Source: an uncultured Lachnospiraceae bacterium
GTDB taxonomy: Bacteria; Bacillota; Clostridia; Lachnospirales; Lachnospiraceae
Assembly: GCA_910578405.1 (NCBI GenBank)
Contig: CAJTQO010000018.1
Span: 4,326 to 68,325, forward strand
Direction: 5' to 3'
Length of the DNA: 64,000 nucleotides
The position numbers and the translations under genes were made by a program. The notes below the pieces were generated by a model. The model saw only the letters and a program-made list of their open reading frames with translations. It did not search any database and was not told the DNA's origin. The stretch's first letter is position 1. Each line of letters begins with the position of its first letter. Positions 50,515 through 59,177 of the stretch are shown here, piece after piece.

Positions 50515-52200
50515 TTATCCCATCCAAGAGCCGCTCTCCAGGAAACCTTCCGCCAGCCGCTCCGCTTCTTTTATAATGTTGTCTTCATAACCCATTACCC
50601 CCAAAAGCTTAATGGCATTGCGCGTGGTTGCCCTTCCTTTCTTCAACTGATAGTTAAATGCCACATCCTTTTCCTGAATCTCTTCCTCAAAGTGATAATT
50701 ATTATAATATGGTTCCAGCAAATGCGTCAATTCAATGTCATGAGTGGCTGCAAAGCAAAGCGCTTTTTTTCCGGCAAGGCTTTTCAGTATTTGGGTGGAA
50801 GCCGCAATCCGTTCCACGGTATTGGTGCCACGCAGCACTTCGTCCACAAAACAAAGCACGGGATTCCCTTCCTTCTCCAACTGGTTTAAAATTCGTTTTA
50901 AGGATTTTATTTCCACGATATAATAACTATCCCCGCTCTCCAGGTCATCCTTTAACGCCATAGACGACAGGATACGGTACAGGCCGCCGCTGTAGCTCTT
51001 GGCCGGACAGGTGTGTACCGTCTGCGCCATAAGGGCATTGATGGCCACCGTTTTCAGAAACGTGGACTTCCCTGAAGCATTGGAACCGGTCAGCAGCGCC
51101 CCCCTTTGCGTCATTATGCTGTTTTTCACCGGATGGTCAATTAACGGATGGTAGCCTTCCTCTATCTTTAATCCATTCCCTGCGCCAAACTGGGGCAAAC
51201 ACCAGGTATCCATAGAAGCCCGGTAACAGCCGATGGCAATGACCGACTCCATATACCCCAAAATGGTAATCATCCGGTCAATGCCTGCACTGTTGTTCCT
51301 CACCTCTGCCAGCATATTGTTAAATTTAATCAAATCCACATGGAACACCATCCGTACATAATCCAACAGCATCTCTAACGGATTCCCGGATGAACCCATA
51401 CGGGCAGGCGACATTAGGATGTAGGAACCGGATTTGAACTTCGACATCTTTTTCCTGCAGTATGTCAGCTCCGCCAATTCTTCCGCAAAAACCGGAACCG
51501 GAAGTTTCTCCATCTCCCTTACATTTTCCAACAGCCGGAAGATATAGCCAAAACTGGTAATATAGGGGTCTATTTCGCCTTTTTCTTTAAAATAGGCAAT
51601 CATATTATAGCATATGGCGCCTGTCAGCGCCAAAATCCCAACTTGCACCGAGCCGAACATAAGCAACAAAGCAGCCACTATCGCCAAATCCCCCAAGTAA
51701 TGCTTTAAACTGCTTCGCTCCCCCAAAAGCCCCAAATAATGCAGGTAATCGTAAATGGAGTATTTCCCGGTCTTCCCAATCTGCGCAAATAACGTCTGGT
51801 ATTCCACCCGCTTCTCCCCGTTTGCGGAAAAATACTGAATCTGCCGCTCCATCGTTTCCACCTGGCCTGTATCCTGCACAGGCGTACGAAGCATATAATA
51901 TAAATATTCCTCTCCGGCGGCCGAATACGTATGGTTCATCCGCTGGAACACCTTATCCATTCCCAAATCATTCCATGTGATATCGTCAATATGAAACCCT
52001 TCCGCCTCATGCACACGATAATAGCGGGCTATTTTCTCCATTTCTTCCGGGCGGTATTCTTCCCGCTCCCGCAGCGTTCCGTAATTTTCCCTCAGCCATT
52101 TGACAAAATCCGCCTTCCTCTTTCGTTCGTCATACCATCCCTTTAACATAATCAAAGCCAGGATAGCAAAAATAGTCAGCACAAGTACGATATATTCCAT
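50515..52200 (-). CDS. Membrane-anchored MutS-like ATPase
   Basis: A 561-residue protein with the MutS core and clamp-like helices (residues 60-350) and a MutS ATPase: Walker A GSNASGKST (372-380), YYIVEIKSLKRIL, Walker B CFVDEVLRGTNTVERI and the His motif FAATHDIELT. An N-terminal helix (2-20) and a hydrophobic pair around 165-205 suggest a membrane anchor. The mismatch-recognition and connector domains of true MutS are missing. The role of this subgroup is unknown. It overlaps the MBL hydrolase by 25 nt. Confidence 0.88.
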   Translation of the reverse strand: MEYIVLVLTIFAILALIMLKGWYDERKRKADFVKWLRENYGTLREREEYRPEEMEKIARYYRVHEAEGFHIDDITWNDLGMDKVFQRMNHTYSAAGEEYLYYMLRTPVQDTGQVETMERQIQYFSANGEKRVEYQTLFAQIGKTGKYSIYDYLHYLGLLGERSSLKHYLGDLAIVAALLLMFGSVQVGILALTGAICYNMIAYFKEKGEIDPYITSFGYIFRLLENVREMEKLPVPVFAEELAELTYCRKKMSKFKSGSYILMSPARMGSSGNPLEMLLDYVRMVFHVDLIKFNNMLAEVRNNSAGIDRMITILGYMESVIAIGCYRASMDTWCLPQFGAGNGLKIEEGYHPLIDHPVKNSIMTQRGALLTGSNASGKSTFLKTVAINALMAQTVHTCPAKSYSGGLYRILSSMALKDDLESGDSYYIVEIKSLKRILNQLEKEGNPVLCFVDEVLRGTNTVERIAASTQILKSLAGKKALCFAATHDIELTHLLEPYYNNYHFEEEIQEKDVAFNYQLKKGRATTRNAIKLLGVMGYEDNIIKEAERLAEGFLESGSWMG

Positions 52201-52958
52201 AATTTAAACTCCTGTCCCGCTTCCCGGATATCCATAATCCAATCCCGGCGCTTTTTCCCCAATTGCGTCTCTTTATATCTGTCTATTATCCCATACTCTT
52301 CCCACATATGCATAGGAAATACATATTTTGCGCCCACATGCTCCAGAAAATAATCCATTCCCCAGCCATAAGCCTCTTCCAGCCGCGGGTCCAAAGGCAC
52401 AAACGCCACATCAAACATAGGCGGGTTTATCCTCTTAAAAAAGTCCGGCTCCTCCAAAGAAAACATTCCTTTCAAAGAATCCATCTCCCTTTTATAGTCC
52501 CGCTCCATAGCTTCATTCCAGGAGGAAGGCTCCCCTTTCCAATGCCACCAGTTCAAGTCCCCGGCATGGTACAAAAGCCGCCCCTCTGTATATACCGCAA
52601 AAGCAACGCCCGCATCGGTGGAACGAAATGTCCTTATCCAAAGTCCGCCGCATTCCAAAGTTTTCCCTTTCCCCACTGTAATTATTTTCTCTTTTATGGA
52701 AGCCGGTATCCCCTTCCTTTCCAAATATTTCCCATTTAACTTGATGTCGTTTCCAAAAATATAGCGGACATTTTCATATTTCCCATCCAGTTCCAATACT
52801 TTCATAGTGAAATGGTCTTTGTGCTTATGGGAAGCAAAGACATAAACGGCTTTTTCCCTCCCCCACTGAGGCAGCTCCCCTTCGCAGTAATCAAACAACA
52901 AAACGCTCTTTTCCAGTTCAACGGCAAAGCCACTGTGGTAAATATACGTTACTTTCAT
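52176..52958 (-). CDS. Metallo-beta-lactamase-fold hydrolase (UlaG-like)
   Basis: A 260-residue MBL-fold protein: YHSGFAVELEKSVLLFDY at the start, FASHKHKDHF (the HxHxDH metal motif), LLYHAGDLNWWHW with the metal Asp/His, and VFPMHMWEEYGII near the end. This short form resembles UlaG/YtkL-type hydrolases acting on phosphodiesters or lactones; the substrate is unknown. The ATG at 52958 follows AGGAGGCATGG. The stop lies inside the MutS-like gene, so the two are coupled. Confidence 0.88.
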   Translation of the reverse strand: MKVTYIYHSGFAVELEKSVLLFDYCEGELPQWGREKAVYVFASHKHKDHFTMKVLELDGKYENVRYIFGNDIKLNGKYLERKGIPASIKEKIITVGKGKTLECGGLWIRTFRSTDAGVAFAVYTEGRLLYHAGDLNWWHWKGEPSSWNEAMERDYKREMDSLKGMFSLEEPDFFKRINPPMFDVAFVPLDPRLEEAYGWGMDYFLEHVGAKYVFPMHMWEEYGIIDRYKETQLGKKRRDWIMDIREAGQEFKLWNISYLC

Positions 52959-53202
52959 CCATGCCTCCTGTTCTTATGGCATTTCTTCTTACCTTTTAAT
53001 TCTCACTTTTCTTTTTCCAACATACCTTTCATAATGCTTTAAATATTGGGCCTTCCCCTAATTATATCCGGCTTTTCTAAGAATTTCAATCGGATGCTTC
53101 TTTATTACTCGGCAAAACAAGCTTCCCGTTACTGTGCGAAAACATATATATTGCGGAACGGAGTGAAGCGTAACGGCTTCTCTTTGCCCACATATGCATA
53201 AA

Positions 53203-53239
53203 GACGGGATGGCGCTGATTATACAACGCCATCCCCGTC
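53203..53239 (-). terminator. Terminator of the nucleoside-salvage operon
   Basis: GACGGGATGGCG (53203-53214) pairs with CGCCATCCCCGTC (53227-53239) with one bulged base and a 12-nt loop; TTTATG follows on the minus strand. Further down the 52959-53264 gap, CCGTTAC/GTAACGG arms (near 53125 and 53170) form a wide dyad. No gene is visible there. Confidence 0.8.
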
Positions 53240-53264
53240 CTTCTCCATTTTCATGCAAAATAAA

Positions 53265-54635
53265 TTATAAGAAAATATATTTCAATATAAATAACACAGT
53301 CAATACATACATCAGCACACTGACTTTCTTTTCCTTCGCCTTCCCTGTCAGCAGGCACAGCAACGTCCAGGAAATCACGCCAATGGAAATCCCTTCCGAA
53401 ATACTGTAAGCCAGCGGCATTGCAATAATGCATAAAAACGCCGGGATAGCGTCCGTCATATCGTCAAAGTTAATCTTTGCAACGGAACCCATCATATAAA
53501 AGCCGACAATAATTAACGCCGGGGCCGTAGCAAAAGAAGGAATTGTCAAAAACAACGGGGAGAAAATCAAAGCCAAAAGAAACAACAGCCCTGTCGTCAC
53601 TGCCGTAAGACCTGTCCTGCCGCCTTCCGTCACACCGGAAGCGCTTTCCACAAACGTAGTTGTGGTGGAAGTGCCAAGCACAGCGCCTACACTGGTCGCC
53701 ACAGCGTCCGCCATTAAAGCGCCCTTGATTTTCGGAAGCCTGCCATTCTTGTCTAACATATTTGCCTTGGAAGATACCCCGATTAAAGTGCCAAGCGTAT
53801 CAAATAAGTCCACAAACAGAAAGGAAAAAATAACCACAAAGAAATCCAACAGGTTTATGGTAGAAAAATCTGCCCGGAACAATTGCCCGAATGTGCTGCC
53901 AATAGCTGTAAAGTCAAAGCTTACAATGGCATGAGGGATTGTGGAAAACCAGCCAGCGTCCGGATTAGGCGCATAAAGCCCTACTGCCTCACACACTATG
54001 CCAAGCAGCCAGGTCGCCAAAATGCCAAACAAAATACCGCCCTTAACCTTAAGAATCAAAAGCACTGCGGTAATAAGCACTCCAACCAACGCCAACAGCG
54101 CGGTAATTCCTACCGTGGAAAATTCCTCTCCTGCAAACTTTTGATACGTCAACAGTGTGGTATCGTCATTTACAATAATCTTTGCATTCTGCAGGCCGAT
54201 AAATGCAATAAACAACCCAATCCCTACGCTTACCGCCGATTTAAGCGTCATTGGAATGGCATTGAAGATGGCCTCCCGCACATTGGTCAGGGAAAGCACA
54301 ATAAATATCAGCCCTTCCACAAATACCGCCAGCAAAGCAATCTGCCAGGAATACTCCATCTGCCCGACTACCGTAAATGCAAAATAAGCATTCAAACCCA
54401 TGCCTGGCGCCAACGCAAAGGGGTAATTGGCAAATAATGCCATAAGTGCCGTGCCAATAAAAGAAGCTAACGCTGTTGCAATAAGCACCGCGCTTTTATC
54501 CATTCCTGAAGCGGAAAGGATATTCGGATTCACCGCCAGTATATAAGCCATTGTCATAAACGTGGTTATGCCGGCCATAATTTCTGTCTTTACATCCGTC
54601 TTATTCTCCGCCAGCTTGAAAAATTTCTCAAACAT
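53265..54635 (-). CDS. NCS2 (AzgA-type) purine permease
   Basis: A 456-residue transporter of about 12-14 membrane helices. The start FFKLAENKTDVKTEIMAGITTFMTMAYILAVNP and the LAPGMGLNAYFAFTV motif are signatures of the AzgA/PbuG group, which import hypoxanthine, guanine or adenine by proton symport. LFVDLFDTLGTLIGVS and TFVESASGVTEGGRTGLTA are conserved substrate-site segments. It is the last gene of PNP-cdd-amidohydrolase-permease, which supports a purine base substrate. ATG 54635 follows AGGAGG and AGGGAGAT. Confidence 0.95.
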   Translation of the reverse strand: MFEKFFKLAENKTDVKTEIMAGITTFMTMAYILAVNPNILSASGMDKSAVLIATALASFIGTALMALFANYPFALAPGMGLNAYFAFTVVGQMEYSWQIALLAVFVEGLIFIVLSLTNVREAIFNAIPMTLKSAVSVGIGLFIAFIGLQNAKIIVNDDTTLLTYQKFAGEEFSTVGITALLALVGVLITAVLLILKVKGGILFGILATWLLGIVCEAVGLYAPNPDAGWFSTIPHAIVSFDFTAIGSTFGQLFRADFSTINLLDFFVVIFSFLFVDLFDTLGTLIGVSSKANMLDKNGRLPKIKGALMADAVATSVGAVLGTSTTTTFVESASGVTEGGRTGLTAVTTGLLFLLALIFSPLFLTIPSFATAPALIIVGFYMMGSVAKINFDDMTDAIPAFLCIIAMPLAYSISEGISIGVISWTLLCLLTGKAKEKKVSVLMYVLTVLFILKYIFL

Positions 54636-54736
54636 ATCTCCCTAAACCTCCTGATTCCAGTTCCGCAAATGCATGGAACGCCCCATCCATGGAAACATTC
54701 CCAAACGCAATGCGTCAAACGATACAATGCCCCCTC

Positions 54737-56038
54737 TTAGGAGCTTAACCTTTTTATCATTTCATTTGCCTTTGCATAAATCTCCTCCGGCTCGTCCGGC
54801 ACATAGAACACACCGTCATGGTAGCAAATCTTCCCATGTATCATGGTCAGTTTCACGTTCTGCTTGCTGCCGCTGTACACAACATTTTTCGCTATGTTGT
54901 TCAACGGCTGCATATTGGGCTGGTGCAGGTCAATCATAATCAAATCCGCCAGTTTCCCCTCTGCCAGCACATCCGCCTCCGTCAGCCTCATAGCTTTTGC
55001 CCCGTTTACGGTCGCCATTTTCAACACGTCCATCGCATCCACCGCAGAGGCGTCCCCTTCCCTTACCTTGGCCAGCCCGGTCACAAGGAACATCTCCCGG
55101 AACATATCCAGGCAATTATTGCTTGCCGGGCCGTCCGTCCCGATGGCCACATTAAGCCCTGCCTCCAGAAAAGCCCGCACCGGCGCTATGCCGCTTGCCA
55201 GCTTCAGATTGGAAGCCGGATTGGTAATGACACTGACCCCTTTCCTATGAAAAAGCTCTATTTCTTCCTCTGTCAGCCATACGCCATGGTAAACGCCCCC
55301 ACCGTACGCAAACATCCCAAGAGAATCCAAGAAAATTCCCGGCGTCATGCCATAACGCTCTATGCAGCCCTCCACTTCGCTTTTTGTTTCCGACAAATGG
55401 ACATATACCGGCGCTTTATGCTTCGCCGCTAACGCCGCCATCCGCTCCATCCGTTCCCTGGAACAGGTATACTCTGCATGAAAGCCAAGCTGGAACGAAA
55501 GCAGAGGGTCTTTCCCGTTCAATTCCTGATACCATTCCTCCACTTTCTCCACTGACTGGCTGAAATTGTTCACAGCCCCGGTCTGCACACAGCGCATTCC
55601 CATCCGGCTGCATGCCTGCCCTATGCTCTCCGGCGTAAGATACATATCAAAAATAGCGGTAATCCCGCTGGTCAGATACTCCAAAACCGCCAGCTTTGTC
55701 AGGCAATGAATGTCTTCCGCCGACATCTTTGCCTCCACAGGAAACACCTGTTCATTCAGCCAGGACTGCAGCGGCAAATCGTCTGCGTAAGACCGCAGGA
55801 GCGTCATGCCTGAATGGGTGTGGGCGTTTTTAAAGCCCGGCATCAGCAGATTGCCTTTACAGTCAATCTCCTCATCCCAGTCCATACAGACCGTCCCTTT
55901 GTTTTTTAAACCTTCTTCCCGGCTTGTCCCATCCCCCACATACCAGATCCGCTCATCCTTCACCCATAACTCGCCTTCCAATATGGGCCTGTCCTCTTCC
56001 ATTGTCAATATTCTTGCATTAAAAAAACGTATGTTCAT
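54737..56038 (-). CDS. Amidohydrolase, 5-methylthioadenosine/SAH deaminase-like
   Basis: A 433-residue TIM-barrel amidohydrolase. Metal ligands are in KNAHTHSGMTLLRSYADDLPL (HxH), FHAEYTCS (His), VHLSETKSEVE (His/Glu) and IGTDGPASNNCLDMFREM (Asp). This order and the LPLQSWLNEQVFP segment fit the MtaD group, which deaminates 5'-methylthioadenosine, 5'-deoxyadenosine or S-adenosylhomocysteine to the inosine forms. Guanine deaminase-like use cannot be excluded. It is 33 bp downstream of cdd and 101 bp upstream of the permease. Confidence 0.9.
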   Translation of the reverse strand: MNIRFFNARILTMEEDRPILEGELWVKDERIWYVGDGTSREEGLKNKGTVCMDWDEEIDCKGNLLMPGFKNAHTHSGMTLLRSYADDLPLQSWLNEQVFPVEAKMSAEDIHCLTKLAVLEYLTSGITAIFDMYLTPESIGQACSRMGMRCVQTGAVNNFSQSVEKVEEWYQELNGKDPLLSFQLGFHAEYTCSRERMERMAALAAKHKAPVYVHLSETKSEVEGCIERYGMTPGIFLDSLGMFAYGGGVYHGVWLTEEEIELFHRKGVSVITNPASNLKLASGIAPVRAFLEAGLNVAIGTDGPASNNCLDMFREMFLVTGLAKVREGDASAVDAMDVLKMATVNGAKAMRLTEADVLAEGKLADLIMIDLHQPNMQPLNNIAKNVVYSGSKQNVKLTMIHGKICYHDGVFYVPDEPEEIYAKANEMIKRLSS

Positions 56039-56071
56039 AATCTTTTATTCCATCTTTGCGCTTTGCTGTTT

Positions 56072-56494
56072 TTATTCCAGGTTTGCCGCGCCAAATCCGT
56101 CCGGCAGCAGTTCCCCTAATGTCCGGCTGTAATGTTCCCCGGCCGTATTGGCTATAATCACCTCAAACTCCCCGGGTCTGCAAAACTCCGCCATCACCTG
56201 ACGGCACACGCCGCACGGCGTGGCATATTGTCCGTCGTCTTTCTCCCCGGCCCCTGCCACCGCAATAGCCTGGAACGACCGCTCCCCTTCGCTCACTGCC
56301 TTAAAAAAAGCAGTGCGCTCCGCACAATTGCTTGGCCCATAGGCTGCGTTCTCAATATTGCAGCCCGTATAAATGCGTCCGTCTTTTGTCAGCAGCGCAG
56401 CCCCTACACGGAAATGGGAATAAGGCGCATAAGCCTTCTCCCTCGCAGCTAACGCTTCCTGCACCAATCGTTTTGCCGTCTCTTCCCCTACCAT
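56072..56494 (-). CDS. cdd: Cytidine deaminase
   Basis: A 140-residue tetrameric cytidine deaminase, converting cytidine or deoxycytidine to uridine forms. The zinc site is in NIENAAYGPSNCAERTAFFKA (Cys and catalytic Glu) and TPCGVCRQ (two Cys); APYSHFRVGAALL is the usual substrate region. The ATG at 56494 follows AAAGGGGCGGAC; an ATG eight codons earlier is less well placed. Second gene of the salvage operon. Confidence 0.95.
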   Translation of the reverse strand: MVGEETAKRLVQEALAAREKAYAPYSHFRVGAALLTKDGRIYTGCNIENAAYGPSNCAERTAFFKAVSEGERSFQAIAVAGAGEKDDGQYATPCGVCRQVMAEFCRPGEFEVIIANTAGEHYSRTLGELLPDGFGAANLE

Positions 56495-56564
56495 GTCCGC
56501 CCCTTTCCGAATGCACATTGCCGCTTACTCTGCAATGCCATTCCCTAGCCACTTCTAAAACATC

Positions 56565-57386
56565 CTAAAACTTCTTCACCGCTTCCGCCACCAGCTTCGT
56601 AAACAACGGCTCTGCCTTGTCCGCCGCTTCCTGCACTTCCTCATGGGTCAACGGTGTATCCGTCATCCCTGCCGCCAGGTTGCATACACAAGATATGCCG
56701 CAGATTCTCATACCCATATGGTTCGCCGCTATAGCTTCCACCACTGTACTCATCCCTACCGCATCCCCGCCAAGGGTGCGGACCATGCGGATTTCCGCCG
56801 GAGACTCAAAAGAAGGCCCGGTAAACTGCACATAAACCCCCTCTTTCATCGGAATCCCGTTTTCCTCTGCCGTCCTGCGCAGAATATCCTGCAGTTCCTT
56901 ATCATATACCGTACTCATATCCGGGAACCGAACGCCAAGCTCCTCTATATTCGGCCCAATCAGCGGATTTGGCGCAAAAACGGAAATATGATCCGTAATC
57001 ATCATCAAATCCCCGGCCTTAAAGTCAAAATTCACCCCGCCCGATGCGTTGGTTAAAAAGAGAATCTCCGCTCCCATCATTTTCATCAGACGCGTCGGAA
57101 GCGTAACATCCCCAATGGGATAGCCTTCATAATAATGCACCCGCCCCTTCATGCACACCACCGGAACTTCGCCGATATACCCGAAAATAAATTTCCCTGC
57201 ATGTCCAGGCACGGTAGAAACCGGAAATCCCTCAATTTCGCTGTAGGAAAGCTCCGCTTTTACCTCTATGGAATCCGCAAAATGCCCAAGCCCGGAGCCT
57301 AGCACGATGGCCACCCTGGGCTGAAAATCAATCTTTTTCCGGAAATCGTCATAACAACGCATTAATTTCTCATAATCTTTGTTCAT
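56565..57386 (-). CDS. Purine-nucleoside phosphorylase (trimeric type)
   Basis: About 273 residues of a class I (trimeric) PNP, which splits purine nucleosides with phosphate into base and ribose-1-phosphate. Motifs: VAIVLGSGLGHFAD (phosphate loop), VPGHAGKFIFG, VVCMKGRVHYYEGY, LTNASGGVN, FTGPSFESPAEIRM and VGMSTVVEAIAANH. The start at 57386 gives the usual N-terminus and has AAGGAG one base upstream, so the spacing is short; an upstream in-frame ATG at 57434 is possible. First gene of the salvage operon. Confidence 0.93.
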   Translation of the reverse strand: MNKDYEKLMRCYDDFRKKIDFQPRVAIVLGSGLGHFADSIEVKAELSYSEIEGFPVSTVPGHAGKFIFGYIGEVPVVCMKGRVHYYEGYPIGDVTLPTRLMKMMGAEILFLTNASGGVNFDFKAGDLMMITDHISVFAPNPLIGPNIEELGVRFPDMSTVYDKELQDILRRTAEENGIPMKEGVYVQFTGPSFESPAEIRMVRTLGGDAVGMSTVVEAIAANHMGMRICGISCVCNLAAGMTDTPLTHEEVQEAADKAEPLFTKLVAEAVKKF

Positions 57387-57483
57387 TCTCCTTACCCCGT
57401 TTCTTATTGTTTCTGTTTGCTGTTGTATATCCATATCCTTAATATATCATGGGTGAGGAAAAAAGGCAATGAAATTCAAAACG

Positions 57484-57771
57484 CTATTGGTCGGCTTTCC
57501 CTTCTCCCGCATTTGCGCCATCCCAGGCCGCCCCTTCCGGCAGCTCCTGCATGGCCTGCGTCTGGAACGCCATAAAAGCCTGTATTGCCTTCTCTTTGGC
57601 CAATTCCGTTTCCGGCGATGCAATTTCAAAAGGTATTTTCCGTTCCCGCACCACTGCCCGTGCAAATATGTTAATCGCCGTGGACGCCGTCATCCCAAAA
57701 TCTGCGCATAAAGCATCAAACTGCCTTTTCAATGATTCTTCCATCCGTACGCTAAACGTTGCCTGTGCCAT
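57484..57771 (-). CDS. RelB/DinJ-family antitoxin without adjacent toxin
   Basis: A 95-residue protein starting AQATFSVRMEESLKRQFDALCADFGMTASTAINIFARAVVRERKIPFEI, the full RelB/DinJ ribbon-helix-helix region (residues 3-50) with its typical IPFEI ending. A longer C-terminal helix and acidic, Ala/Gly-rich tail follow. Normally a RelE/YafQ toxin gene is next to it; none is found on either side (PNP downstream, AAA ATPase upstream). It may act as a regulator, neutralise a distant toxin, or be the leftover of a broken pair. The start follows AGGCATTAAA. Confidence 0.9.
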   Translation of the reverse strand: MAQATFSVRMEESLKRQFDALCADFGMTASTAINIFARAVVRERKIPFEIASPETELAKEKAIQAFMAFQTQAMQELPEGAAWDGANAGEGKADQ

Positions 57772-57890
57772 TTTAATGCCTCCTGCCTTTCTTATCCGCT
57801 AATAGTCCCCCCATCCATGGCTTCCTGTGTCCTGCCGTCCACTTGTTTTCTGGCCCTCTTATCAGCCATTGCGCATACTTTGCCGCCCTC

Positions 57891-59105
57891 TTATCTGGCC
57901 GTACGGTACATAGCGCCTGCGCAAAGCCTGTTTGCCACGTCCGGATCCGCCCCGAACTTTCCTTCCAGATATTGTTTGTCAAACGCGGCCGTGCTGTTCA
58001 CCCTCTCGTTGTCCTCCCGCCGGATTTCATACAAAGAATAAATCCTGCTGCTGTGCTTTCCGTCCAATGCGGCAAACCAGATTTCATCCCTGCGGAACAC
58101 TGTGTTTTTCATCGTCGCCATATCATGGGATGTGAAAAGCAACTGCGCCCCATACGGGTTGCTTTTCGTATCTTTAAACATAGAAACCAAATATTTTAAT
58201 ACTTTTGGATGGAGTTTCGTATCCAGTTCATCCATAACAACCAGCCTCCCCTCTTCCAACGCTGCCAGAAACGGCGGCAATATGGCAAGCAGCTTCTGTA
58301 TCCCATCCGATTCCCTGGCCATGGAAATCTCATATTCCTTTTCCCCAATCTGGCGTTTAAGGCAAAACTGCCCTTCCTCATACCGATAGTCCCTGACGGT
58401 TATCCCCATATCCTTTAAAAGGGCAAGCGCTTTCCCTTTCCACTTTGCATTGCCTACCGTCACAGACTGCGCTTTCCTATCCTGCCCTGCGCCGCCGTAC
58501 AAAATACAAGACTCAAACCATTCCTGCGCCTGTACGATTACCGGAAGATTATAATTGATTGCCAGGAAGGATAGAAAAGGCATTTTAGCATTGACGCAAG
58601 TATTGACTCCTTCCTTTCGCAACAGAAGGCCAAGGCGTATCCCTTCCCTTTCCCTGTAAAAAATATGCGCCGGTTTCTTACCCCCAATCTTTTTTCTGTC
58701 CAGAGCTTCCCTGAACACTTCTTCCCCCAAAAGAGCCAGTTTATATCGGTATTCATATTCCCCCGTGCGGAAAACAATCCCAAATTGCGTAGGTTCATTT
58801 CTGGATACGCTGTCATACAAAAATGGGTCGGCCGCTATCCTCTGCTGGATAATCAACGGATTCCGGTTCTTTTTCAGAGCATGGACTGGCTCTACCACTG
58901 TAGAAACCAGACAGGCCAGCGCCTGCAGCAAATTTGTCTTCCCTCCTCCATTTGGTCCATAGACAACCCCTACCGGAAGCAAAGAGCTGCATTTCTCTCT
59001 CCGAATCAGGCTGTTTGCAAATTCCGGAATAGCGGATGCCTGAAAACCAAATGTTGTCTCTTCCCTATATGACTTAAAATTCCGAAATGAAAACTGACAC
59101 AGCAC
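57891..59105 (-). CDS. AAA-type ATPase of the ATP-binding/RloA-like group
   Basis: A 404-residue SMC/Rad50-like AAA ATPase. FRNFKSYREET opens the fold, GVVYGPNGGGKTNLLQAL is Walker A, the signature-like region is SDGIQKLLAILPP, LVVMDELDTKLHPKVL is Walker B and LLFTSHD the sensor. The group includes phage-resistance ATPases (AbiLi, RloA-like) that usually work with a second protein. No partner nuclease is seen here; the adjacent DinJ antitoxin is the only neighbour. Start at 59105. Defence role is inference only. Confidence 0.85.
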   Translation of the reverse strand: MLCQFSFRNFKSYREETTFGFQASAIPEFANSLIRREKCSSLLPVGVVYGPNGGGKTNLLQALACLVSTVVEPVHALKKNRNPLIIQQRIAADPFLYDSVSRNEPTQFGIVFRTGEYEYRYKLALLGEEVFREALDRKKIGGKKPAHIFYREREGIRLGLLLRKEGVNTCVNAKMPFLSFLAINYNLPVIVQAQEWFESCILYGGAGQDRKAQSVTVGNAKWKGKALALLKDMGITVRDYRYEEGQFCLKRQIGEKEYEISMARESDGIQKLLAILPPFLAALEEGRLVVMDELDTKLHPKVLKYLVSMFKDTKSNPYGAQLLFTSHDMATMKNTVFRRDEIWFAALDGKHSSRIYSLYEIRREDNERVNSTAAFDKQYLEGKFGADPDVANRLCAGAMYRTAR

Positions 59106-59177
59106 CTTCCCTGTCTCCTCCTTGCTCTATGCTTCCCCTCCATATCCATGCAACCTTCCCATAGCTAAGAATGTTTC

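Noticed and set aside
57447..57665. Possible toxin frame overlapping the DinJ-type antitoxin
   Set aside because: Arg/Trp-rich composition of a shifted frame inside the antitoxin gene, with no RelE-like motif.
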